Shown piece by piece: positions 24,749 through 33,435 of a stretch of 64,000 nt of DNA. Each line of letters opens with the position of its first letter. The first letter of the stretch is position 1. Source of the stretch: Actinoplanes xinjiangensis (lineage in GTDB: Bacteria; Actinomycetota; Actinomycetes; Mycobacteriales; Micromonosporaceae); the NCBI RefSeq assembly GCF_003148685.1, contig NZ_QGGR01000003.1:496001-560000 (forward strand). The letters run 5' to 3'. A model generated the notes under the pieces. It saw only the letters and a program-made list of their open reading frames with translations. It ran no database searches and was not told where the DNA came from. Both the position numbers and the translations under genes were made by a program.

Positions 24749-26442
24749 TTCAGGAGCTCCTCGTCGGCGCGCAGGACCCAGTCGGCGAAGGTCTCGCCGG
24801 AGCCGTCCCGGCCGTCCAGGTAGTGCTGGGCGACGCGTTCCACGTACTCCGGAAGCTCTTCGGCGGTCGTCTTCAGACCGCGGACCTTGCGCCCGAAGCC
24901 GGCGGTCTCGCCCTTGGCCATGCCGAGGGCGCCGCCGAGGTGGATCTGGAAGCCCTCGACCTGCTCGCCGTGCGCGTTCATCACCAGCTGGCCCTTGAGG
25001 CCGATGTCGGCGACCTGGGTGCGGGCGCAGGCGTTGGGGCAGCCGTTGATGTGGATCGACAGGTCGGCGTCGAAGCCCTTGAGCCGGTCCTCGAGCCGGG
25101 CCACCAGTTCCTCGCCGCGCGCCTTGGTCTCGACGATCGCGAGCTTGCAGTACTCGATGCCGGTACAGGCCATGGTGCCGCGGCGGAACGCCGACGGCCG
25201 GGCTTCCAGCCCGATGGCGCGGAGGCCTTCGACGAGCGGTTCCACCTGGTCGTCGGCGATGTCGAGGACCAGGAGCTTCTGGTACGCCGTGAGCCGCACC
25301 CGCTGCGAGCCGTGCTTCTCGACCAGATCGGCGAGCCTGGTGAGCTGCTCACCCGAGGACCGCCCGACGACCGGCGCCGCACCGACGTAGTTGAGCCCGT
25401 CCTTCTGCCTGTGCACGCCGATGTGGTCGATCGGCTTCTCCGGCAGGTCGGGCGCCGGGCCGTCGATGAGCGCGCGGCCGAGGTACTCCTTCTCCAGCAC
25501 CTCGCGGAACTTCTCCACGCCCCAGTCGGCGAGCAGGAACTTCAGGCGGGCGCGGTGCCGCAGCCGGCGGTAGCCGTAGTCCCGGAAGATGCCGACGACA
25601 CCCTCCCAGACGTCCGGGATCTCGGCCAGCGGCACCCACACGCCGAGCCGCTCGGCCAGCCGCGGGTTGGTGGACAGGCCGCCGCCGACCCAGAGGTCGA
25701 AGCCGGGGCCGTGGTCGGGGTGCTCGACGCCGACGAACGAGATGTCGTTGACCTGGTACGGCCCGTCGGCCAGCCAGGAGATCTGCGATTTGAACTTGCG
25801 GGGCAGGTTCGAGTAGGCGGGATTGCCCACGTACCGCTTGACGATCTCGTCGATCGCCGGGGTCCCGTCGATCACCTCGTCGACCGAGATGCCGGCGACC
25901 GGGCTGCCCAGCACGACCCGGGGGCAGTCACCGCACGCCTCGGTGGTCTGCAGGCCGACGGCTTCGAGCCGGCGCCAGATCTCCGGCACGTCCTCGACAC
26001 GGATCCAGTGCAGCTGGATGTTCTGCCGGTCGGTGATGTCGGCGCTGTCGCGGGCGAACTCGGTGGCGATGCCGGCGATGGTCCGCAGCTGTGCCAGGTT
26101 CAGCGAGCCGCCGTCACAGCGGACGCGGAGCATGAAGTACTCGTCCTCCAGCTCCTCCGGCTCGAGAACCGCGGTACGCCCGCCGTCGATCCCGGCCCGG
26201 CGCTGGGTGTAGAGCCCCCACCAGCGGAAACGGCCACGCAGGTCGGCCGGGTCGATCGAGGAGAAGCCGCCGTGCGCGTAGATGTTCTCGATCCGCGCGC
26301 GGACGTTGAGCGGATTGTCGTCCTTCTTGCTGCGTTCGTTCGGGTTGAGCGGCTCGCGGTGTCCGAGCGCCCACTGACCCTCGCCGCGCGCCTTACGAGG
26401 GCGGGCGGCCGGCCTTGCAGCGGGAGTGTTGCTGGGCGCCAT
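24745..26442 (-). CDS. sir: Ferredoxin-dependent sulfite reductase (nitrite/sulfite reductase family)
   Basis: Six-electron reduction of sulfite to sulfide, 565 residues. It contains two ferredoxin-like half domains. The siroheme/[4Fe-4S] ligands are CTGIEYC (C-x5-C) and CPNAC (C-x3-C) in NGCPNACARTQ. The first 35 residues are basic and Pro/Ala-rich. The ATG is preceded by CGGAGGAA. A 28-codon leader peptide with a C-terminal Cys precedes it on the same strand (26565-26651), suggesting cysteine-responsive control. Assignment to sulfite rather than nitrite rests on the cysH neighbour. Confidence 0.93.
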   Translation of the reverse strand: MAPSNTPAARPAARPRKARGEGQWALGHREPLNPNERSKKDDNPLNVRARIENIYAHGGFSSIDPADLRGRFRWWGLYTQRRAGIDGGRTAVLEPEELEDEYFMLRVRCDGGSLNLAQLRTIAGIATEFARDSADITDRQNIQLHWIRVEDVPEIWRRLEAVGLQTTEACGDCPRVVLGSPVAGISVDEVIDGTPAIDEIVKRYVGNPAYSNLPRKFKSQISWLADGPYQVNDISFVGVEHPDHGPGFDLWVGGGLSTNPRLAERLGVWVPLAEIPDVWEGVVGIFRDYGYRRLRHRARLKFLLADWGVEKFREVLEKEYLGRALIDGPAPDLPEKPIDHIGVHRQKDGLNYVGAAPVVGRSSGEQLTRLADLVEKHGSQRVRLTAYQKLLVLDIADDQVEPLVEGLRAIGLEARPSAFRRGTMACTGIEYCKLAIVETKARGEELVARLEDRLKGFDADLSIHINGCPNACARTQVADIGLKGQLVMNAHGEQVEGFQIHLGGALGMAKGETAGFGRKVRGLKTTAEELPEYVERVAQHYLDGRDGSGETFADWVLRADEELLK

Positions 26443-26564
26443 TTCGGCGTTCCTCCGGGTTTCGTGGGCGCGCGTTGCCGCCCACGGCCCTTGCGGAGGC
26501 TCGTGACGTCTGTGTCAGGAGTCGGGCCCGGCGGTCGCACACCCGAACGGGAAATCGGGCGTCG

Positions 26565-26651
26565 TCAGGAAGCCGGACACATCGCGCTGCGGACACGGCC
26601 GTAGTCCACGTGGCGGCGGGCCACGAAGCGGCGGTCAACTGCAGCGGTCAT
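26565..26651 (-). CDS. Putative cysteine-type leader peptide of the sulfur operon
   Basis: A 28-codon reading frame on the operon strand, 122 bases ahead of sir. It starts MTAAVDRRFVARRHVD and ends RSAMCPAS. The RRHVD core and a Cys four residues before the stop match the pattern of leader peptides annotated before sulfur genes in actinomycetes. Cysteine-codon attenuators are known in mycobacteria upstream of such operons. A possible -10 box (TACGTT) lies 20 bases upstream. After the stop, CCCGA/TCGGG and GTGGGCG/CGCCCAC can form hairpins, which could act in attenuation. Confidence 0.72.
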   Translation of the reverse strand: MTAAVDRRFVARRHVDYGRVRSAMCPAS

Positions 26652-26819
26652 GTCGATAAGACTCTCACGGGAACGTAAAGTCGGCTAGAGAGGTCCAGAT
26701 TCCGGGAGTGTGGTCAACCGCACCTCGTCGTTCGCCCGCCCGTCTCCGGGTTCTCATCCATCGACCACCGCCCGGTAAGGTTCCCTTCGCACTCACCGGA
26801 CGCACGTCGAAAGTCGGAG

Positions 26820-28313
26820 ATGGCTGTTCAAACCCTGAGCGACGACTCGCCGTCCCGGACTCTGGCCGGCCCGGCGCCCCGTCGCGTGCCGACCACCGCG
26901 ACCCTCTGGGCGCTGGCCCCGTCGCTGATCCCGGCCCTGCTGATGCTGCTCGTCGGCCGCTTCCGGATGGGCAACCCGTCCCTGGGGTGGGACGAGAACG
27001 CGAGCTGGCTGGTCAGTCAGCGGACGCCGGCACAGATCGTCGACCAGGCCGGGCACTTCGACGGCGTGATCTCGCCGTATTACATGTTCCTGCACTACTG
27101 GACGGCGGTCTTCGGCGACTCGGAGATCTCGATGCGGATGCCGTCGCTGCTCGCGGTCGCGATCGGTGTCGGTGTCGCCGGCGAGCTGGGCCGCCGGCTG
27201 TTCAACCCGGGTGTCGGCCTGTTCGCCGCGCTGCTGCTGGTGGCGGTCCCGCAGCTGAGCCGCTATGCGCAGGAGGCCCGGGCGTATGGTCTGGCCTTCC
27301 TCTTCGCCACCACCGCGACCCTGCTGCTCTACCTGGCGCTGGACCGGCCCGGTAAGAAGCGCTGGGCGTTCTACGGGCTGACCGTGGCGCTGACCGGCCT
27401 GGCCCACATCTTCGCCCTGCTGATGCTGGCGGGCCACTTCTACATCGTGGTGTCGCGCTGGTGGCTGAGCCGCGACCGGGCGCTCTTCGCCTGGTTCCCG
27501 GTGACGTTCGTGGCGCTGCTGCCGGTGCTGCCGTTCGTCTATCTCGGCGCCACCCAGCGGGGCGGGCAGCTGGCCTGGATCGCCGAGATGAATCTGGACA
27601 CCGTGCTGGCCGCGCCGGGCGCGATGTTCGGCGCCACCATCGGCGGCCTGGTGCTCATCGGGCTGGCGCTGGCCGCCCGCTGGCCGGACCATGCCCTGAT
27701 CCGGGAGCTGGGCGTGCTGGCCGTGATCCCGCCGGTGGCGCTGATCGGCGTCTCGTTCGTCACCGACTCGGTCTGGGTGCCGAGGTATGTGTTGTTCGTC
27801 CTCCCGGCGATCACCCTGTGCGCCGCCGCCGCGCTGCGCGGCCTCCGGTTCCGCAGCCTGCTGGTGTTCGTCCTGGTCGCCGCGACCGCGGTCCCCGACC
27901 AGCTCGACCTGCGCGGGCCGGCCACCCACATGGGCGCCGACTTCCGGGCCCTGGCGAAGGTCGTCACGAAGAATCAGCAGCCCGGCGACGTGATCGTCTA
28001 CGCCGCTCTGGGCAACTGGTCGCTGCGCGCCGGCATGGATTACCAGCTGCGCGACAAGACCCGCCCGGTCGACATCCTGTTGCAGACCCCGTCCGCCGAG
28101 GTGGGCCAGCTCGCCGCGGTGGAGTGCGCCGATCCGGCCGCCTGTCTCGGCAAGGCGCCCCGGGTCTGGTATTTCCGGCAGTGGAAGACGGGCGAGCCGC
28201 TGGACGACGTCGGCCCGATCGGCCCCACTCTGAAATCCGACTACCGCCAGATCGACATCTTCAAGAAGACCAAGGGCACCCTGGTGCTGCTGGAGCGCAA
28301 GCCCGGCCGCTGA
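26820..28313 (+). CDS. GT39-like membrane glycosyltransferase (mannosyltransferase type)
   Basis: Polytopic protein of 497 residues with about ten hydrophobic helices and an early acidic WDENASW loop after helix 1, as in the GT-C fold enzymes that use polyprenyl-phosphate sugars. A second motif, QEARAYGLAF, follows helix 3 and fits family 39. A C-terminal soluble part (about 370-497) is extracytoplasmic. GTCGGAGA precedes the ATG. It is divergent from the sulfur operon and ends in a bidirectional terminator shared with pdtaS. Donor and acceptor are unknown. Confidence 0.85.
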   Translation: MAVQTLSDDSPSRTLAGPAPRRVPTTATLWALAPSLIPALLMLLVGRFRMGNPSLGWDENASWLVSQRTPAQIVDQAGHFDGVISPYYMFLHYWTAVFGDSEISMRMPSLLAVAIGVGVAGELGRRLFNPGVGLFAALLLVAVPQLSRYAQEARAYGLAFLFATTATLLLYLALDRPGKKRWAFYGLTVALTGLAHIFALLMLAGHFYIVVSRWWLSRDRALFAWFPVTFVALLPVLPFVYLGATQRGGQLAWIAEMNLDTVLAAPGAMFGATIGGLVLIGLALAARWPDHALIRELGVLAVIPPVALIGVSFVTDSVWVPRYVLFVLPAITLCAAAALRGLRFRSLLVFVLVAATAVPDQLDLRGPATHMGADFRALAKVVTKNQQPGDVIVYAALGNWSLRAGMDYQLRDKTRPVDILLQTPSAEVGQLAAVECADPAACLGKAPRVWYFRQWKTGEPLDDVGPIGPTLKSDYRQIDIFKKTKGTLVLLERKPGR

Positions 28314-28317
28314 CGCC

Positions 28318-28356
28318 CCGGTTCCGCAGGGCGGCCGGGCCGCCCTACGAAACCGG
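28318..28356. terminator. Bidirectional terminator between convergent genes
   Basis: AGGGCGGC-CGG-GCCGCCCT forms an 8-bp stem (28328-28346), extended after an internal loop by CCGGTT/AACCGG (28318-28323, 28351-28356). It occupies almost the whole space between the glycosyltransferase stop and the pdtaS stop, so it can serve both. Confidence 0.75.
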
Positions 28357-28358
28357 TC

Positions 28359-29915
28359 CTAGCGCTTGCCCAGGGGTACGACCAGGACCGCCTCGGTGCC
28401 GCCACCGGCCCGGTTGCGCAGCTCGATGCTGCCGCGCAGCTCCCCGGTGGCGAGCGCCCGCACGATCTGCAGGCCGAGCCGGTTGCTGCCCTCGAACTTG
28501 AAGCCCTCCGGCAGGCCCCGCCCGTTGTCGGCGACCGTGACGTGCAACTGCTTGCGGAAGCGGTGCGCGGAGACGACGACCTCACCCCCGCCGCCGAGGG
28601 GCGGGGCGGCCACCAGCTCCTCGGCCTCCTCGTCCGGGGCCGGGAAGCCGTGCTCGACCGCGTTGATCAGCAACTCATTGAGGACCATGACGAGCGAGGT
28701 GGCGATCTCGGCGGGCAGCACGCCGAAGGTGCCCTCCCGGCGGATCTTCACCGAGGAGCCGGTGGTGGCCACCTCGGTGGCGGCGGACGCGACCCGGTCG
28801 ACGATGCCGTCGAACTCGACCGCCTCGTCGCTGGACATCGACAGGGTCTCGTGGACCAGGGCGATCGACGCGACCCGGCGCACCGACTCCTCCAGGGCCA
28901 TCCGGGCCTCCGGGGCGTCCACCCGGCGGGCCTGCAGGCGCAGCAGCGCGGCCACCGTCTGGAGGTTGTTCTTCACCCGGTGATGGATCTCCCGGATGGT
29001 GGCGTCCTTGGTCATCAGCGCCCGCTCCCGGCGGCGCACCTCGGTCACGTCCCGGACCAGGACGAGTGCACCGATCGGCACACCCGCGGGCAACAGCGGC
29101 AGCGCCCGGGTGAGCACGGTCGCCCCACGCGCCTCCACCTCCATCCGGGCCGGGAACTCGCCGCGCAGCGACGACAGGATCCGCTCGGCGGCGTCGTTGC
29201 CCTCCAGCGGGTCGCCGGACAGGCGGCTGGACAGTTTGGCCAGCTCCTCGCCGACCAGGTGGGCGTTGAAGCCGAGCCGGCGGTAGGCGGACTGCGCGTT
29301 GGGGCTGGCGTAGGTCACCTTGCCGGAGGCGTCCAGCCGGATCAGGCCGTCACCGACCCGCGGTGCCGAGGTGATCTCCCCGGGCAGGCGGGGCGGCGGG
29401 AACGTCCCGTCCGCCACCATCTGCGCCAGGTCGTCGGCCGTGGTCAGGTAGTTGAGTTCCAGCTGGCTGGGGGTGCGTGCGGTGCTGAGGTTGGTGTCCC
29501 GGCCGATCACCGCGATCACCTCGCTGAGCGCCTCCTCCAGGTCGGTGGCGTCGCGCAGCCGGACCGGGATGGCCTCGTGGCGGGCGGGGGTGTCGCCGTA
29601 CCAGACCGGGTCGCCCTCCCGCCAGATGCGCTCCTGCGTGAGGGCGACGTCGAGGTGGGCCACCTCCGGGCCGCCGACGATCTTGCCGACCTGGTCGTCC
29701 TGGTACGCCGTGGGCGCGGTGGTCGGCCGCACCTGCGCGACGCAGAGGAACTCCCGTGGCCGGCGTGGTTCGCCCTTGATCGGCACCCAGAGCAGCAGAT
29801 CCGCGAAGGACAGGTCGGACAGCAGCTGCCAGTCACCGGCGATCCGGTGCAGGTGGTCGATGTCGGCGGGGCCGAGGCTGGTGTGTTCTTCGACGAGATC
29901 GCGCAGGGTGGACAC
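28359..29915 (-). CDS. pdtaS: PdtaS-like soluble sensor histidine kinase
   Basis: Cytoplasmic kinase of 518 residues: a GAF-like N-terminal domain (about 1-150), a PAS domain (about 185-300) and a HisKA_2/HWE dimerisation helix with EIHHRVKNNLQT (His311-His312). The ATPase domain has NELLINAVEHGF, DNGRGLP and LGLQIV. No membrane segment is present. It corresponds to PdtaS of M. tuberculosis, which phosphorylates the RNA-binding antiterminator PdtaR. That partner is not in this window, as in mycobacteria where it is encoded elsewhere. Start is the GTG at 29915. Confidence 0.93.
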   Translation of the reverse strand: MSTLRDLVEEHTSLGPADIDHLHRIAGDWQLLSDLSFADLLLWVPIKGEPRRPREFLCVAQVRPTTAPTAYQDDQVGKIVGGPEVAHLDVALTQERIWREGDPVWYGDTPARHEAIPVRLRDATDLEEALSEVIAVIGRDTNLSTARTPSQLELNYLTTADDLAQMVADGTFPPPRLPGEITSAPRVGDGLIRLDASGKVTYASPNAQSAYRRLGFNAHLVGEELAKLSSRLSGDPLEGNDAAERILSSLRGEFPARMEVEARGATVLTRALPLLPAGVPIGALVLVRDVTEVRRRERALMTKDATIREIHHRVKNNLQTVAALLRLQARRVDAPEARMALEESVRRVASIALVHETLSMSSDEAVEFDGIVDRVASAATEVATTGSSVKIRREGTFGVLPAEIATSLVMVLNELLINAVEHGFPAPDEEAEELVAAPPLGGGGEVVVSAHRFRKQLHVTVADNGRGLPEGFKFEGSNRLGLQIVRALATGELRGSIELRNRAGGGTEAVLVVPLGKR

Positions 29916-29941
29916 CGTCCCAGCCTGCCATGCCCGTGTTT

Positions 29942-30997
29942 CTAAAGGGTCGTGGTGACCTTCTTGAGTCCCCGGGGCGCGTCCGGGTCCTCGCCGCGGG
30001 CCAGCGACAGGGCCAGCGCGAGCTGCTGCAACGGCAGGATGTCGAGCAGTGGGCCGTAACGCTCGTCGACGGACGGGACGGTGAGCCGGCCCGAGGCGCC
30101 GTCGACGTCCGAGCCACCGATGGTGACCACGTCGGCGCGGCGCTCACCGAGCCGGGCCACCACGTCGCGCATCGACCGGCCACCGGGCCCGTCGCCGACC
30201 ACGGCGAGGACCGGGACGTCCGGATCGGCCATGGCGAGCGGCCCGTGCAGCAGGTCGGCGCCGGAGAACGCCAGCGCCGGCAGGTACGACGTCTCCATGA
30301 GCTTGAGGGCGGCCTCCCGGGCGGTCGGGTAGGCGTAGCCGCGCCCGGTGGTGACGAGGCTGGAGGCGAACCGATAGCGCTGCGCCAGCTCGGTGGCCGA
30401 CCGGTCGGCCAGTACGTCGGAGGCGAGCTGCGGCAGCTTCTCCAGCGCGGCGCGCTCCTCGGCGGGCAGCCGGCCGTCGCCGGCCCGGATGCCCTCGACC
30501 AGCATCAGCAGGGCGAGCAGTTCGGCGGTGTACGTCTTGGTCGCCGCGACCGCCCGCTCGTGCCCGGCGACCACGTCGACGGAAAGCTCGGCGGCCCGGG
30601 CCAGCGGGGAGTCGGGGTTGTTGGTCAGGGCCAGGGTCAGCGCGCCGGTCTCCCGGGCCACGCTCAGCACGCCGGTGAGGTCGGCCGAGCCGCCGCTCTG
30701 GCTGACCCCGATGACCAGGGTGCCGGTGAGGTCGGGCCGGGCGCCGTAGAGCGTGATCGCGCTCGGGGAGGCGCTCGCCACCGGCAGCCCGAGGCGGATC
30801 TCGGCCAGGTAGGCGCCGTAGAGGGCGGCGTGGTCGGACGTGCCGCGGCCGACGAAGAGAACGCTGCGCGGCGCCCGGCGGACGACCTCGGCGGCGACCT
30901 CGGCGATCGCCGCGGACGGGCCGGACTCGAGCAGCCGCGCGAAACCGGCGGGTTGTTCCGCGATGTCCTCTGACATCCCCAGGCCTCGCTGTGTCAC
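29942..30997 (-). CDS. SIS-domain sugar isomerase/deaminase (GlmS isomerase-like)
   Basis: Protein of 351 residues with two SIS domains and no glutaminase domain. Phosphosugar-binding segments are FVGRGTSDHAA, GVSQSGGSADL and TTGRGYAYPTAREAALKLME. It resembles the isomerase half of glucosamine-6-phosphate synthase (GlmS, AgaS, FrlB types), so it should act on an amino-sugar phosphate. The GTG at 30997 has GGGGAGG five bases upstream. A divergent TPR gene shares the 141-bp control region. Direction of the reaction is unknown. Confidence 0.85.
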   Translation of the reverse strand: MTQRGLGMSEDIAEQPAGFARLLESGPSAAIAEVAAEVVRRAPRSVLFVGRGTSDHAALYGAYLAEIRLGLPVASASPSAITLYGARPDLTGTLVIGVSQSGGSADLTGVLSVARETGALTLALTNNPDSPLARAAELSVDVVAGHERAVAATKTYTAELLALLMLVEGIRAGDGRLPAEERAALEKLPQLASDVLADRSATELAQRYRFASSLVTTGRGYAYPTAREAALKLMETSYLPALAFSGADLLHGPLAMADPDVPVLAVVGDGPGGRSMRDVVARLGERRADVVTIGGSDVDGASGRLTVPSVDERYGPLLDILPLQQLALALSLARGEDPDAPRGLKKVTTTL

Positions 30998-31101
30998 GTG
31001 TTCCTCCCCTTCTCGCGCGCCTAATGCGCAATCTGTGCGCAGTCTTGCAAGAAAGAGCTTAGTTGGTCAAGGTTTCGTGCACGAATGAGCAAACACGAGG
31101 A

Positions 31102-31130
31102 CTGACAATCTGGCCCACTTCCCCTAGGGT
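31102..31130 (+). promoter_or_regulatory. Promoter of the TPR gene (leaderless type)
   Basis: CTGACA (31102-31107), a 17-base spacer and TAGGGT (31125-31130) are placed so that transcription should begin at or within two bases of the GTG at 31139. This explains the missing Shine-Dalgarno. Confidence 0.55.
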
Positions 31131-31138
31131 CTTCACTC

Positions 31139-32680
31139 GTGGATTCCCGCCCCCCGGCTCGCCGTGACCTCGCGCGCGCACGCGCCGCCCTGGACGCCGG
31201 CGAGACCCATGCCGCCGCCGGTCATCTCGCCGCGGCACTGGCCCACACGCCCACCCTGCCCGAGATTCATGAGCTGCTCAGCCGCTTGGCCGCGGCACCC
31301 GGCGGCGGGCTCGACCTCTTCCCGGCGGAGCCGCACGCGTCCGTCGGCCGGCTCGCCGCCCGGGCCCACCTGCTCGCCGCCGCCGACCGCCCGGAGGAGG
31401 GCCTGCCGCTGCTCGCCGCCGCCAGCGGGCACGATCCGGCGCTCGACTGGGCCGGCGTGCCCTGGGTCGCGGAACCGGCCCTCGGCGCCCGCATCGATCC
31501 GGGGCAGCTGGCCCGTACCGTGATGCGCCTCTGCACCGCCGTCGGCGACCCGGCGCCCACCGAGACCGTGGGGCCGCTGCGGCCGTACCTGGCGGTGGTC
31601 CGGCATGCCGTCGCCGCGCACGGGGAGCACGCCATGCTGCTCGGCGCCGGTTCGGCGCTGGCGCGGCGGCTCGGCGAGGTCCGCCTGGCGGTGGAATGGG
31701 CCGGACGGGGCGCCCGCGCGCAGCCGTCCAAACTCGGTGAGATCTGGCTCGGGTACGCGTTGCGCAGCGCCGGCCGGATGCCGGAGGCGCTCGCCGCCCT
31801 CCGCCGGGCGGTCGCCTACGACCCCGACGACCTCTCGGTCTACGCCGACGTCGCGGCCACCCTGGCCGACCTGGGCCGGCTGGACGAGGCACTGCGCTGG
31901 ACCGAGCTGGCCCTGGAACGCGATCCGGCCTTCGACTGTGTGGTGCACACCGCCCACCGGCTGCGATACCGCGCCGACGGCGACGTGGCGCATCTGGTCG
32001 ACCTGGCCGACTTCATCCGGGACCACCCGGACGACGCGCACGAGCACACCGATCTCGAGGAGTGCTGCCGGAACATCCCGTGGCTGGGCGGGCTGCCGGC
32101 CGGCGCGCCGCTGCCCGCGGGCCGCGCCCCGGTCAACGCCGAGCCGTCCGCGGACGCGCTGCGCCGCCTCCAGCGGGTCGCCGGGCAGACGTGGCCGCAT
32201 CCGCCGGGCGCCTATGACCGGGCCCTGGGCCTGGTACTGGTCGAGCCCTGGGAACTGCTGGCCCTGCTCGCGCACCCGGAGACGGCCCGGCCGGACCAGC
32301 AGAACGGTCTGGAGGTGTGGGCCTGCCTCGGCCTGCTGCATCACGGGACCGAGGAACCGTGGCCGGAGTCGAGCCGCCGGCGACTGCTGCTCGGGCTGCT
32401 CGACGGCGACGTGGACCGGGTGACCCAGGCGGCGATGTTCGCCCTGGTCGCCTACGCGTGGGTGGACCCGGACGCCCGCGGGGACATCGCCGCCGTGGTG
32501 GCCGGCCGGCTCACCGAGGCCGCCTCCGGCCCGTCCGCCCGCGCGGTGGCCGAGCTGGTCCTGGCCGCACCCGGCCTGGACCGGCCCACCCGGGAGCTGG
32601 CCGCGGCCACCCTGCGCGTGCCGGCCGTCCCCCGCCAGCGTGGAAGGGGACGGTCGCTGCTGCGCTGGCGCCGGGACTAG
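31139..32680 (+). CDS. TPR-repeat protein
   Basis: Soluble protein of 513 residues, rich in Ala and Leu. Helical repeats of TPR type are seen at about 10-40 and more clearly at 170-265 (AEIWLGYALRSAGRMPEAL-like, then ALAALRRAVAYDPDD and DLGRLDEALRWTELALERDP). The C-terminal half (about 340-495) is helical and HEAT-like without known motifs. It likely acts as a scaffold. Start choice rests on the promoter 8 bases upstream. It converges on the biotinyl-protein gene with 3 bases between stops. Confidence 0.78.
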   Translation: MDSRPPARRDLARARAALDAGETHAAAGHLAAALAHTPTLPEIHELLSRLAAAPGGGLDLFPAEPHASVGRLAARAHLLAAADRPEEGLPLLAAASGHDPALDWAGVPWVAEPALGARIDPGQLARTVMRLCTAVGDPAPTETVGPLRPYLAVVRHAVAAHGEHAMLLGAGSALARRLGEVRLAVEWAGRGARAQPSKLGEIWLGYALRSAGRMPEALAALRRAVAYDPDDLSVYADVAATLADLGRLDEALRWTELALERDPAFDCVVHTAHRLRYRADGDVAHLVDLADFIRDHPDDAHEHTDLEECCRNIPWLGGLPAGAPLPAGRAPVNAEPSADALRRLQRVAGQTWPHPPGAYDRALGLVLVEPWELLALLAHPETARPDQQNGLEVWACLGLLHHGTEEPWPESSRRRLLLGLLDGDVDRVTQAAMFALVAYAWVDPDARGDIAAVVAGRLTEAASGPSARAVAELVLAAPGLDRPTRELAAATLRVPAVPRQRGRGRSLLRWRRD

Positions 32681-32683
32681 ACC

Positions 32684-32899
32684 CTAGGAGATCACGGCGA
32701 TCAGGTCGCCCTCCTGCACCACGTCACCCTCGTTGACGGCGAGCTGCGACACCGTGCCGTCGCTCTCGGCGATCACCGGGATCTCCATCTTCATCGACTC
32801 GAGGATGACCAGCGTGTCCCCCTCGGCGACGGTGGCGCCGGGCGCCGTCACGACCTTCCACACATTGGCCACCATCTCGGCACGGATCTCGTCCGCCAT
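32684..32899 (-). CDS. Stand-alone biotinyl/lipoyl carrier protein (TB7.3-like)
   Basis: A 71-residue biotin attachment domain with the biotin Lys in ESMKMEIPV and the trailing VQEGDLIAVIS. It matches mycobacterial TB7.3 (Rv3221c) along its length as I recall that sequence. GGAGG lies upstream of the ATG. No carboxylase subunit is encoded nearby, so its partner, if any, is elsewhere. Its position next to rsrA-sigR is conserved with mycobacteria. Confidence 0.92.
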   Translation of the reverse strand: MADEIRAEMVANVWKVVTAPGATVAEGDTLVILESMKMEIPVIAESDGTVSQLAVNEGDVVQEGDLIAVIS

Positions 32900-33030
32900 G
32901 GTCAGTGCCTCCCTCGTCAGCTGTCGGTGACGCCATCAAACCACGGTTGGGGTGCGGGCGAGTCCTGCCCGGCCGGACGCGCCCATTACGATCGGCAGCG
33001 AGTTCAAGCACCAGGGACAGGAGAGCCGAC

Positions 33031-33105
33031 ATGGCGAAGAAGGCCCGTAAGAAGAAGGCCCGTAAGAAGAGCAGCGCGAACCACGGCAAGCGCCCCAACA
33101 GCTGA
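33031..33105 (+). CDS. 50S ribosomal protein bL37
   Basis: A 24-residue, very basic protein that starts MAKKARKKKARKKS and ends NHGKRPNS. It matches the tiny actinobacterial ribosomal protein bL37 found in mycobacterial ribosomes, whose C terminus is also NHGKRPN. AGGAGAG precedes the ATG. A strong hairpin follows the stop at once. It is short enough to be missed by length cut-offs. Confidence 0.9.
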   Translation: MAKKARKKKARKKSSANHGKRPNS

Positions 33106-33111
33106 AACGAG

Positions 33112-33137
33112 AAGGCCCGGCGATCCGCCGGGCCTTT
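33112..33137. terminator. Bidirectional terminator between bL37 and rsrA
   Basis: AAGGCCCGGCG-ATC-CGCCGGGCCTT gives an 11-bp perfect stem with T-rich flank on the plus side and A-rich flank on the other. It lies between convergent genes and ends 9 bases before the rsrA stop. Confidence 0.88.
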
Positions 33138-33146
33138 CGGTTTCGA

Positions 33147-33431
33147 TCAGGGCAGGTATTCCCTGGTCTCGGTCTGGGTCTCCAGCTGACCGAGTTTGCT
33201 GCGCAGCCGCTCGCGCAGCTCCACCGGCGCCCGCTCGTCGCCGCAGCAGCGGCCGACCAGCGCCTTGACCTCGTGCTCGATGCCGAACTCGCGCAGACAA
33301 CCGGAGCACTCGTCCAGGTGCTTCTGGATCAGCTGCCGCCGGTCCTCGGAGCACTCCAGGTCGAGATAGAGATACACCTCGCTGAGGACGATGCTGCAGT
33401 CGGTGTCGTGCTCGTTCTCGTCGTGGCCCAT
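33147..33431 (-). CDS. rsrA: Redox-sensing anti-sigma factor RsrA (mycothiol system)
   Basis: Zinc-binding anti-sigma factor of 94 residues that holds SigR until disulfide stress oxidises its cysteines. Ligand positions fit Streptomyces RsrA with a shift of one: Cys12, His38, Cys42 and Cys45 (HLDECSGC). The ATG at 33431 is 4 bases after the sigR stop, so the two genes are co-transcribed. An extra Cys pair (GRCCGDE) lies near residue 60. Confidence 0.93.
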   Translation of the reverse strand: MGHDENEHDTDCSIVLSEVYLYLDLECSEDRRQLIQKHLDECSGCLREFGIEHEVKALVGRCCGDERAPVELRERLRSKLGQLETQTETREYLP

Positions 33432-33435
33432 GTCG

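Noticed and set aside
26443..26564. SAM or other riboswitch before sir
   Set aside because: No SAM-type core or kink-turn pattern was visible. The leader peptide explains the region better.
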